This document shows, piece by piece, positions 58,501 to 64,000 of a stretch of DNA of 64,000 nucleotides; position 1 is the stretch's first letter, and every line of letters starts with the position of its first letter. The position numbers were made by a program, and so were the translations under genes. Where the stretch lies: the NCBI GenBank assembly GCA_029565685.1, contig JAKQNR010000035.1, positions 186,001 through 250,000 of the forward strand. The letters are read 5' to 3'. The notes beneath the pieces were generated by a model. It was not told the DNA's origin, ran no database searches, and saw nothing but the letters and a program-made list of their open reading frames with translations. The DNA is from a bacterium (GTDB lineage: Bacteria > Zhuqueibacterota > Zhuqueibacteria > Residuimicrobiales > Residuimicrobiaceae).

Positions 58501-58629
58501 CGGGCCGGCGATCATGAAACCGCCTGGAATCTGGATGATGTATCGGCGGGAGTCTATATCGCCCGCGTTGAGGCACAGGGCGGCACCGGCACAGCGGTCA
58601 CCTTCGTAAAAATCGCTGTGATCAAATAA
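55591..58629 (+). CDS. M6-like secreted protein without zinc motif, FG-GAP-like repeats, FlgD/T9SS-type C-terminus
   Basis: A 1012-residue protein with a signal peptide. Residues about 30-330 resemble M6 (immune inhibitor A) peptidases, including GIGRWGLMDQGSYN. Where those have HExxH the text is LLMGS (residues 248-252), so both His and Glu are lost and hydrolysis is not expected. The middle has a Calx-beta/propeller-like area with DxDxDG repeats (MDEDGLAEVLL, LDRDGDVELLT). The last 85 residues (FCYPNPSRDNTTTLHYSL...GVYIARVEA) form a FlgD-like/T9SS type A domain for surface attachment. The ATG at 55591 follows GGAAGGG; one at 55579 is possible. Confidence 0.78.
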   Translation: MPRAFSLISFSNRRAEKRTIALLPVLLSLIGFSTGFAQAHSLPDTLHLLALRAEFLADDLATTTGNGKFDLSATSSYTVDRPPHNRTYFQHQLLALHNYFNRVSQGRVCLKADVFPLEQDRAYQLAQNMVYYSGQENEATEKMRWAELLRDVLLLAEKDGVIDFARYDGVIVFHAGVGKDFAFDFDATPYDIQSVYLDYETLLQTLGKGQPDFSGIAVGGVRITNGLILPETQNQEGLALGLLGTMTLLMGSRLGMPSLYNTQTGQAGIGRWGLMDQGSYNFQGLVPAEPSAWEKVYMGWETPVTIRQGEIVRIGSSTTKTAPHIIKVPIDSKEYFLIENRVRDRNGDRITLGRDEYGNRVEFDSTGRVVASAPFSVLTRVDEYDFGLPGEGLLIWHIDERRIEAGLAGNTINDDRNHRGVDLVECDGAQDIGYIYNMFDAGYGTENGDYYDAYWKNNESHKIVNDADHVAFSPWSIPNSNAHNGAVTHIILDQFSDRDTVMTVRIHSDLGQSGFPLFVDGPFGKAGLLALDLGPEQGIAVFAASRNGTLWGWQGNGQPLPGKESSLFATLSDSLDQPLAALSPSISHNACLVAAGRSGRLYVWLQQTESQWSLTQINLHSQISAGPMLLVDETTGTRYAVVGLEDGRCVIQPLSTMSQTFVTLDLHAGAVTGLSQCAENGSTFLLATETGVLACCTPAPSLRWQSPLTSGKDHWQPLTANFTSAPGLEIVALSAGGVFWMVDHEGNGERLADLPSGLGQPAAGDMDEDGLAEVLLTNGKRLFVFESTGAATLNFPFDLGSPEGEVTLSPLWINTSAASASWAFAGSEEGLVWGTTRAGRSQPGYPLSAGGGMSTTPALQDLDRDGDVELLTVGSDQQLYAWSLPLAVQGEAWSQWGAGPARTFLLKGGQEPPPPADELMPSKKTFCYPNPSRDNTTTLHYSLSQDAKSVSIRIFDLAGDLVEELPGLPTRAGDHETAWNLDDVSAGVYIARVEAQGGTGTAVTFVKIAVIK

Positions 58630-58695
58630 AACGCCATAGTCTATACCACAGAAGGAATAGCGGAACAGGACCCCCTCTCGGCTAATAATCGGAAA

Positions 58696-61600
58696 ATGAA
58701 AAAACTATTCTCCATCGCTTTCCTGCTCGCTTTTCTCCTCCCCTTAGAATCCATGGGACAGGAGATAGAAAGCAACCATCCTGAACTCGATTGGTACACC
58801 ATCAAAACCGAGCACTTTCGAGTTCATTATCATACCGGAACCGAACGCACGGCTCGCCTGGTGGCCAAGATCGCTGAAGAGATCTATGGCCCGGTCACCC
58901 AATTGTACGGATTCCAGCCCGATGGGTTGACCCATTTTATTATCCGGGATCATGATGACAACTCGAACGGCGCTGCCTACTATTACGACAATAAAATCGA
59001 AATCTGGGCGCCGCAGATGACCTTTATCCTGCGCGGCACCCACAACTGGCTGCGCAACGTGGTAGCGCATGAATTCAGTCACATGATTTCTCTCGGCGCC
59101 AGCCGCAAAGCGACGCGGCGCATTCCTGCCGTTTACCTGCAGGGATTTGGCTATGAGCCGGAGAAACGGCCCGATGTGCTCTATGGCTACCCCAATCGGC
59201 TCGCCTCCTACCCCCTGCCCATGACCATCGTGCCCATGTGGCTGGCAGAGGGTATGGCGCAATTTCAGACCATCGGTCTCGATTATGATCAATGGGACAG
59301 CCATCGCGACATGCTGATCCGCACAGCGGTGGCGGCCGGCAAGCCTTTGAGCTTTGATGAAATGGGTGTGTTCGGCAAAAACAGCCTAGGCAACGAACGC
59401 ACCTACAACGCCGGATATGCCCTGACACGGTACATCGTACTCAAATGGGGAGAGAGCGCGCTCAAGCGCCTGGCCGAACAGCTGGCCAAACCCTGGACTT
59501 TTACCGTGGACGGCGCCCTCAAACAGGTGACCGGTCTCAACAGCGCGGATCTACAAGCCCAGTGGCAACAGGAGCTCACGGCGTATTATACGGACCGGCT
59601 GGCGCACATCATGCTCCATCGCGTCGAAGGCCGTGTGCTGACGCCCAAGGGGATCGGCAACACCTATGCCCAATGGGCGCCGGACGGAAAGCGGCTGGCG
59701 TATTGCGGCCATCGATCTGACTCTTACCTCGCTCTGACCCATCTGATGATCTATGACATTGCCAGCCAAAAATGCAATACCATCAAAACCGGCGTCAACA
59801 GTCAGCTCTCCTGGAGTCCGGACGGAGGAAAAATCGTTTACAGCCGCAGCGAACGCGGCAAGCACGGCAGCCATTATCAGGATCTCTATGTTTATGATCT
59901 GGCTGAAAAAAAAGAGAAACAGCTGACCAAGAATCTGCGCGCCTTTGATCCCGATTGGTCGCCCTCCGGCGACCGCATTATCTGCGTCACTCAAAAGGAC
60001 GGCAGCGATAACCTGACGCTGGTCATGCCCGACGGCAGCAGTCGACCGCTCACCCGGTTCGAACAAGGGGAGAGCCTCAGCTCGCCGCGCTGGTCCCCGA
60101 ATGGCCGCACCATCGTTCTATCCAAAGGCCGAAACCACGGCCGCGACCTGCTCCTTTACCATGCGGACAGCGACACCTGGACCACTTTGATCAGCGGCGA
60201 GGGCGATGCCCGCGATCCCGTTTTCAGCCCGGACGGCAGTCGGATCTATTTCAGCTGGGATAAAACCGGCATCTTTAATATATACAGCATAACGCCGCAG
60301 GCGACTGAGCCAAAACAGTGGACCAATGTGACCGGCGGCGCCTTCATGCCGAGCGTGACCCGGGAAGGCCGGCTGGCGTTCGCCAATTTTCACTATCAGG
60401 GCTACCAGATCGCCGATCTGGAGCAGCCCACAGCCATCGATCCTGCACAGGCGGTGTATCGCTCCTCCGAACGCGATCTCGGACTTGCACCAGGGACCTT
60501 TGCGGTCCGCCAGGACTCTTCCCTGGAAAAAATCCGCCAGTACGACGACTGCTCTGCTCCGGATATGACCGCCGAGCCCTATGAGATGACCTACAGCCAG
60601 ATCTCTTTTCTGCCGCGCGCCATGGTCGATTACGGCACGCTCAAACTCGGCAGCTATTTTTACGCGGCGGATATTCTCAACCGCTACAGCCTGTTCGGCG
60701 GACTGACACTGAACCGGCAGATGGATCTGGATGCGTTCGCCATCTTTGAGATGAGAAGATGGGCGCCGACGCTGTTTCTGGAGCTCTATGGCTTCACCCG
60801 CAATGTCAACCGGGATATCGAAGTCATCGAAGATTATCCGGAAAAGGCCTCGGTCGATATCGGTTTTAACATTCTGGAAGCGGATCTGGGCGCTTATTAC
60901 GGATTGAGCGACCACTCATCCATCCGCCTGGCCTTTGTCCACGGTCGCTACACCAGTCAAATCAAGGATTTCCTTTTTAACAATCAGCAGTGGGTCTCGC
61001 CGCAGAACACCTATTACATCGGCAACCATTTCACCATGACCTGGACGCACGCGGGAGTGCTGCCCGGCCCCAGCGCCTCCATCAACCCGTCCGCCGGCCG
61101 CAAGATAGAAGTCAAGTACTCCCGCGAATTCAACCGTTTCTTTGACGACTTTGCCACCAACAACGATTATGGCACATTGCAGGAGGTCTATGCCCGCTAC
61201 AATTATCATCGCATTGAAATGGATTGGCATGAGTACTGGCCCATGCCCTGGTCCTCCCGCCATGCGCTGACGCTGAATGTCAAAGCAGGCTGGGTGGATC
61301 GGCCGGTGGACAGTTTTTTCAATTTCTTTGCCGGCGGCCTGCCGGGATTGCGCGGCTATCCGTATTACAGCATCGAAGGCCGCAAGATGCTGATAGGCCG
61401 CTTTACCTATCGCCTGCCCCTGGTGAGTCTGTGGCAGAAAAAATTTTTCCATCTCACCAGCGATCGCCTCTATCTGGCCGCCTTTATGGATTACGGCAAT
61501 GCCTTTGACCAGGACCGCGTGGACCTGACGGCCTTTAAAAAAGACGTCGGCGTCAATCTGCGCTGTTCCATGTTTTCATTTTACGGTTTTCCCACCGCTC

Positions 61601-61707
61601 TATCGCTGGAAGCGGCCTACGGCCTGGATCATGCGGTCAACCAGGAACTGCGCTACGGCAAGGAGTGGCGGTACTATGCAACGCTGCTGTTTGATTTTAT
61701 CGACTAG
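58696..61707 (+). CDS. Surface metallopeptidase-like / TolB-type propeller / outer-membrane barrel fusion (copy 2)
   Basis: A 1003-residue paralogue of the gene at 30328. A signal peptide (MKKLFSIAFLLAFLLPLESMG) leads into an MA-like peptidase domain with HEFSH (residues 125-129) and EGMAQF (Glu185). A TolB-type propeller follows (QWAPDGKRLAYCGHRSD, SWSPDGGKIVYSRSERG, VFSPDGSRIYFSWDKTG), then a BamA/D15-like barrel with FFAGGLPGLRGYPYYSIEGRKMLIGRFTYRLP-type strands. The domain order is the same as in copy 1. No strong ribosome site is visible. It lies between the M6-like protein and two DUF5683 proteins. Confidence 0.78.
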   Translation: MKKLFSIAFLLAFLLPLESMGQEIESNHPELDWYTIKTEHFRVHYHTGTERTARLVAKIAEEIYGPVTQLYGFQPDGLTHFIIRDHDDNSNGAAYYYDNKIEIWAPQMTFILRGTHNWLRNVVAHEFSHMISLGASRKATRRIPAVYLQGFGYEPEKRPDVLYGYPNRLASYPLPMTIVPMWLAEGMAQFQTIGLDYDQWDSHRDMLIRTAVAAGKPLSFDEMGVFGKNSLGNERTYNAGYALTRYIVLKWGESALKRLAEQLAKPWTFTVDGALKQVTGLNSADLQAQWQQELTAYYTDRLAHIMLHRVEGRVLTPKGIGNTYAQWAPDGKRLAYCGHRSDSYLALTHLMIYDIASQKCNTIKTGVNSQLSWSPDGGKIVYSRSERGKHGSHYQDLYVYDLAEKKEKQLTKNLRAFDPDWSPSGDRIICVTQKDGSDNLTLVMPDGSSRPLTRFEQGESLSSPRWSPNGRTIVLSKGRNHGRDLLLYHADSDTWTTLISGEGDARDPVFSPDGSRIYFSWDKTGIFNIYSITPQATEPKQWTNVTGGAFMPSVTREGRLAFANFHYQGYQIADLEQPTAIDPAQAVYRSSERDLGLAPGTFAVRQDSSLEKIRQYDDCSAPDMTAEPYEMTYSQISFLPRAMVDYGTLKLGSYFYAADILNRYSLFGGLTLNRQMDLDAFAIFEMRRWAPTLFLELYGFTRNVNRDIEVIEDYPEKASVDIGFNILEADLGAYYGLSDHSSIRLAFVHGRYTSQIKDFLFNNQQWVSPQNTYYIGNHFTMTWTHAGVLPGPSASINPSAGRKIEVKYSREFNRFFDDFATNNDYGTLQEVYARYNYHRIEMDWHEYWPMPWSSRHALTLNVKAGWVDRPVDSFFNFFAGGLPGLRGYPYYSIEGRKMLIGRFTYRLPLVSLWQKKFFHLTSDRLYLAAFMDYGNAFDQDRVDLTAFKKDVGVNLRCSMFSFYGFPTALSLEAAYGLDHAVNQELRYGKEWRYYATLLFDFID

Positions 61708-61749
61708 CCGGACATGCGCATTACGCTGCCCGGTGGACAAGGAGGATGT

Positions 61750-62583
61750 GTGAGCAAGTCGAAAGGATTCATGAAATCAGGATTTGGTTTATTGATGTGG
61801 TCGACGGTCGTTCTGGCGCAGACGCCGTCGCGCTGGCAGGATTTCATGGTGCAGACGCCGCATTATCAATTCGCCTGGGTCGCTCCCCAAGATACCGTGG
61901 AGGAAACCGACGAGGCCTATGAGGACGAGTATGTGGATTTAAAATCGCCGAAAAAAGCGTTCGTCCTGTCTGCTCTGATCCCCGGCAGCGGACAGATATA
62001 CAACCAGTCCTGGCTGAAAGCCGGAGCATTTCTCGCCATTGAGGCCGCCAGTTGGATCTTTTATTCTCACTATACGCAAAAAGGTCAGGACATCGACGCA
62101 GAGTTCAAGGCCTATGCTGATGCACACTGGAGTGAGAACGAGTACTGGGATTACATCGCCAGGCGTTCCGGCCAGGACCGCAGCGATCTGGAAGCGCTGC
62201 GCACCTGGGAGAAAAACAATTATAGCCACAGCCTGCACCGGGTCAAAGACCAGCAGTACTATGAGATGATCGGCAAATATGACCAGTTCAACGCAGGCTG
62301 GGATGACTCGGAAGTGGGCCTGTGGGATAACGGCTTTTCCACCGCTCTGCGTTCGCAAAACCGCCTGGCCTACGACGACCGCCGGGACGACAGCAACCGC
62401 GCGTTCAAGAACGCCACCTCCATGGCCACGATAGCCATCATCAACCATCTTGTCAGCGGCTTTGACGCGGCTTGGTCCAGCCATCGCTTCAATCAATCGC
62501 AATTGGAGGCCAGCTTGCATCTGACGCCGCGCTACTGGGATCATCGCTCCTGCACGGCGTTGACGTTGGACCTGCGCTGGTAA
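61750..62583 (+). CDS. DUF5683-like protein, copy 1
   Basis: A 277-residue envelope protein. A signal-type segment (SGFGLLMWSTVVLAQ) precedes an acidic stretch (EETDEAYEDEYVD), then the DUF5683 core KSPKKAFVLSALIPGSGQIYNQSWLKAGAFLAIE, a glycine-rich membrane hairpin shared with P13-like proteins. The C-terminus is beta-rich. The start is a GTG (61750) preceded by AAGGAGG; an ATG at 61771 is also possible, with a weaker site. It pairs with the next gene, with which it shares the core and the later motif IINHLVSGFDAAWSSHRFNQ. Function is unknown. Confidence 0.72.
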   Translation: MSKSKGFMKSGFGLLMWSTVVLAQTPSRWQDFMVQTPHYQFAWVAPQDTVEETDEAYEDEYVDLKSPKKAFVLSALIPGSGQIYNQSWLKAGAFLAIEAASWIFYSHYTQKGQDIDAEFKAYADAHWSENEYWDYIARRSGQDRSDLEALRTWEKNNYSHSLHRVKDQQYYEMIGKYDQFNAGWDDSEVGLWDNGFSTALRSQNRLAYDDRRDDSNRAFKNATSMATIAIINHLVSGFDAAWSSHRFNQSQLEASLHLTPRYWDHRSCTALTLDLRW

Positions 62584-62649
62584 ACCCTTTACCGGTTGCG
62601 CACTGCGGTCTGTGCCTGCACTGTGGACAACCGGTCAGACGAGAGCCCT

Positions 62650-63402
62650 ATGAAAAATTATCTATCCGCACTGCTGTTGTTCCTTGCCGGCAGCCCGCTG
62701 GCGGCGCAAACGGATTTCTCCGCCCTCTGGACCAGGCCAGCCTGGACCAGGCCGACTTGGACGCAGCCGCAGCGACAGTCGGTCTGTGCCGCTGCCCAGC
62801 CTGCACAGGGGCACGTCGCTTCGGCGGAATTCAAATCAAAAAGCAAGGCGTTTTTTCTCTCCCTGCTGGCGCCTGGACTTGGTGAGTACTATGCCGGCAG
62901 AACACGACGGGCGCAGGTTTTTTTCACCACCGAGATCGCCTTGTGGCTGGCTTACGCGGGTTTTAAAACCTACGAAAACTGGCGCATCGAGGATTATCGC
63001 GGATACGCGGCGGAGAACGCGGGCGTGAACCTAAAGGGGAAAAACAACTCTTATTTCATCGATATCGGCAATTACAACCACATCGACGAATATAACGAAG
63101 CTAAACTGCGGCAACGGTACCTGAACGCCTATTACCGGGATGTGACCGGTTATTACTGGAGTTGGCCTAGCGACGAACAACGGATGAAATACAAAAATCT
63201 ACGACTGTCAGCGGAAAGAGCCAATCAACACGCCCTGTTCGGCATCGGCGCCGTGGTCGTCAATCATCTGTTCAGCGCCATCGACGCGGTCTGGTCCACC
63301 CATCAGTATAATAAAAACCACCGCACCGGAGTGGGATTCCATTTCAACCTCGGCTGCACCCCGACTCACATTCAACTCTCCCTCAACGCCGACTGGCGCT
63401 AA
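62650..63402 (+). CDS. DUF5683-like protein, copy 2
   Basis: A 250-residue relative of the preceding gene. A signal peptide (KNYLSALLLFLAGSPLAAQ) is followed by a Trp/Pro repeat (WTRPA-WTRPT-WTQPQ), then KSKSKAFFLSLLAPGLGEYYAGRTRRAQVFFTTE, the same membrane hairpin, and VVVNHLFSAIDAVWSTHQYNKNH. The tail is beta-rich. The start is the ATG at 62650, which gives a clean signal peptide; the frame extends 54 bases upstream. The pair probably works in the outer envelope with the neighbouring surface proteins; no biochemical role is known. Confidence 0.75.
   Translation: MKNYLSALLLFLAGSPLAAQTDFSALWTRPAWTRPTWTQPQRQSVCAAAQPAQGHVASAEFKSKSKAFFLSLLAPGLGEYYAGRTRRAQVFFTTEIALWLAYAGFKTYENWRIEDYRGYAAENAGVNLKGKNNSYFIDIGNYNHIDEYNEAKLRQRYLNAYYRDVTGYYWSWPSDEQRMKYKNLRLSAERANQHALFGIGAVVVNHLFSAIDAVWSTHQYNKNHRTGVGFHFNLGCTPTHIQLSLNADWR
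62728..62772 (+). repeat. Three tandem 15-base units in a coding region
   Basis: TGGACCAGGCCAGCC, TGGACCAGGCCGACT and TGGACGCAGCCGCAG, encoding WTRPA, WTRPT and WTQPQ just after the signal peptide of the DUF5683-like protein. The first two share 12 of 15 bases, the third is more diverged. The number could vary by slippage. Confidence 0.65.
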
Positions 63403-63455
63403 CCGCCGCGCGGAGAAGCGGGCGATAGATCGATGAACTCCGCCCCTGAGCGTCG

Positions 63456-63496
63456 CCCTGGGATCGCCAAGAAAGCGATCCCAGGGATGGCTTTTT
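63456..63496 (+). terminator. Strong hairpin, probable terminator of the surface cluster
   Basis: A perfect 12-bp stem CCCTGGGATCGC (63456-63467) / GCGATCCCAGGG (63475-63486) with a 7-base loop, followed after five bases by TTTTT. It lies about 55 bases after the second DUF5683 gene. The offset of the T-run lowers efficiency; it may also stop the convergent gene. Confidence 0.7.
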
Positions 63497-63587
63497 CCTG
63501 CTGCTGACCAAGGCAATCCGATCCCTTCGTTCTATAATAAAATAGTGCGGCTGTCCAGGATCAGCCCATAGCCAGTGGAAAAAGGGA

Positions 63588-64000
63588 TCAGGCTCTGGCT
63601 TTGAACTTTTGCAGATAAACGCGATAAAAATCCTGCAGTTTACGCACCGCCTCAGCGCTCGGCGTTTCGCCTTTCTGCCGCGTCACCGGCTGGATCGGAA
63701 TGCCAAGCACCTGCAACACCAGCTTGCCGCTCAAAGGCCAATAGATAGGATTCAGCGCCTGGATGGCCTCCAAAATGCTGAACTGCAGACGCCGCGCTTC
63801 GATCAGATCTCCCTCCTGATAGCAGTCTTGCAACGCCTCCATGATCTGCGGATAAAAGTTGGCGCCGCCGCCCACGCAGCCGACTGCGCCCACCGACAGG
63901 TCCTGCAAAAAGACCGTCTCTGAGCCGGAGAAAACCGAAATGCGAGAGCTGACCGCTGAGGTCATAAGTCCCATCCGCTCCCCGTTCAGCGTGCGGTATT
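63588..64000 (-). CDS. Dihydrodipicolinate synthase/NAL-family protein, C-terminal part
   Basis: The frame is open to the window edge, so the 5' end lies outside. The visible 136 residues (LNGERMGLMTSAVSSRISVFSGSETVFLQDLSVGAVGCVGGGANFYPQ...) match the second half of the DapA/N-acetylneuraminate lyase barrel. FSGSE and GAVGCVGGGANFYP are the usual late strands. The Schiff-base Lys lies upstream and is not visible. Members make or split pyruvate adducts: lysine synthesis, sialic acid or sugar-acid breakdown; the substrate cannot be decided from this part. Confidence 0.85.
   Translation of the reverse strand, partial: YRTLNGERMGLMTSAVSSRISVFSGSETVFLQDLSVGAVGCVGGGANFYPQIMEALQDCYQEGDLIEARRLQFSILEAIQALNPIYWPLSGKLVLQVLGIPIQPVTRQKGETPSAEAVRKLQDFYRVYLQKFKARA

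Noticed and set aside
62728..62772. 15-base repeats considered as a CRISPR or minisatellite array
   Set aside because: Only three head-to-tail units, no spacers, in frame within a coding sequence.

Overview
The window is a gene-dense, moderately GC-rich bacterial chromosome segment with AT-rich intergenic regions and no rRNA, tRNA, CRISPR array, insertion sequence or prophage that I can see. The gene content suggests the FCB superphylum, most like candidate division KSB1, Calditrichaeota or Marinimicrobia. The clues are a PorV/PorQ-type outer membrane protein, DUF5683 and DUF3078 proteins, a large surface protein with a FlgD-like/T9SS-type C-terminal domain, and peptidase-propeller-barrel fusions. 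The taxon is an inference; no marker gene settles it.

Layout: 1-15.1 kb is mostly carbohydrate use and regulation. It holds a 5'-truncated GH20-like hexosaminidase, a lexA operon with two unknown genes, a CHAD protein divergent from lexA, an ECF sigma/anti-sigma/coiled-coil operon below a GH78 and a five-bladed-propeller glycosidase, a HAD phosphatase, a sodium:solute symporter, and two decayed genes (a DUF1905/OmdA protein and a GH127 arabinofuranosidase). 15.1-28.9 kb is central metabolism: DUF3078 protein, two-subunit fumarase, GTP-type PEP carboxykinase, the anaerobic ribonucleotide reductase operon nrdD-redoxin-nrdG, a sigma-54-driven lytic transglycosylase, hutH-guaB and rpsT. 29-34.3 kb carries a GNAT-like protein, a first peptidase-propeller-barrel protein and a PQQ-type propeller lipoprotein. 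34.3-40.9 kb (minus strand) is one likely operon joining oligopeptide uptake, two peptidases, a PqqD-like protein, AraD and a GH51 arabinofuranosidase. 41-53.8 kb (plus strand) is housekeeping: ecfT, truA, transaldolase-like aldolase, HtrA protease, purB, purC, pssA, DUF4321, two tatA genes, gatA, gatB, accB, accC, gcvH. 54.2-63.4 kb is a surface cluster: a structured non-coding element with its own terminator, a PorV-like protein, an M6-like protein lacking its zinc motif, a second peptidase-propeller-barrel protein and two DUF5683 proteins. A dihydrodipicolinate-synthase-family gene runs off the right edge.

How the parts fit: the organism appears heterotrophic, with anaerobic deoxynucleotide synthesis and gluconeogenic C4 metabolism, feeding on plant-type glycans and peptides. 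The OPT/peptidase/AraD/GH51 operon, with a GH127 remnant elsewhere, fits use of arabinosylated glycoproteins such as extensins (inference). Regulation can be read at several points: two GAAC-N4-GTTC SOS boxes around a strong lexA promoter, paired NrdR-like boxes before nrdD, and a perfect sigma-54 -24/-12 element before the lytic transglycosylase.

The best candidates for undescribed biology are the small lexA-operon protein ending in a beta-clamp-binding-like motif, the peptide-plus-arabinose operon, the structured element at 54.2-54.4 kb, the sigma-54 lytic transglycosylase, and the self-anchored surface metalloprotease-like fusions beside a metalloprotease-like protein that has lost its metal site.
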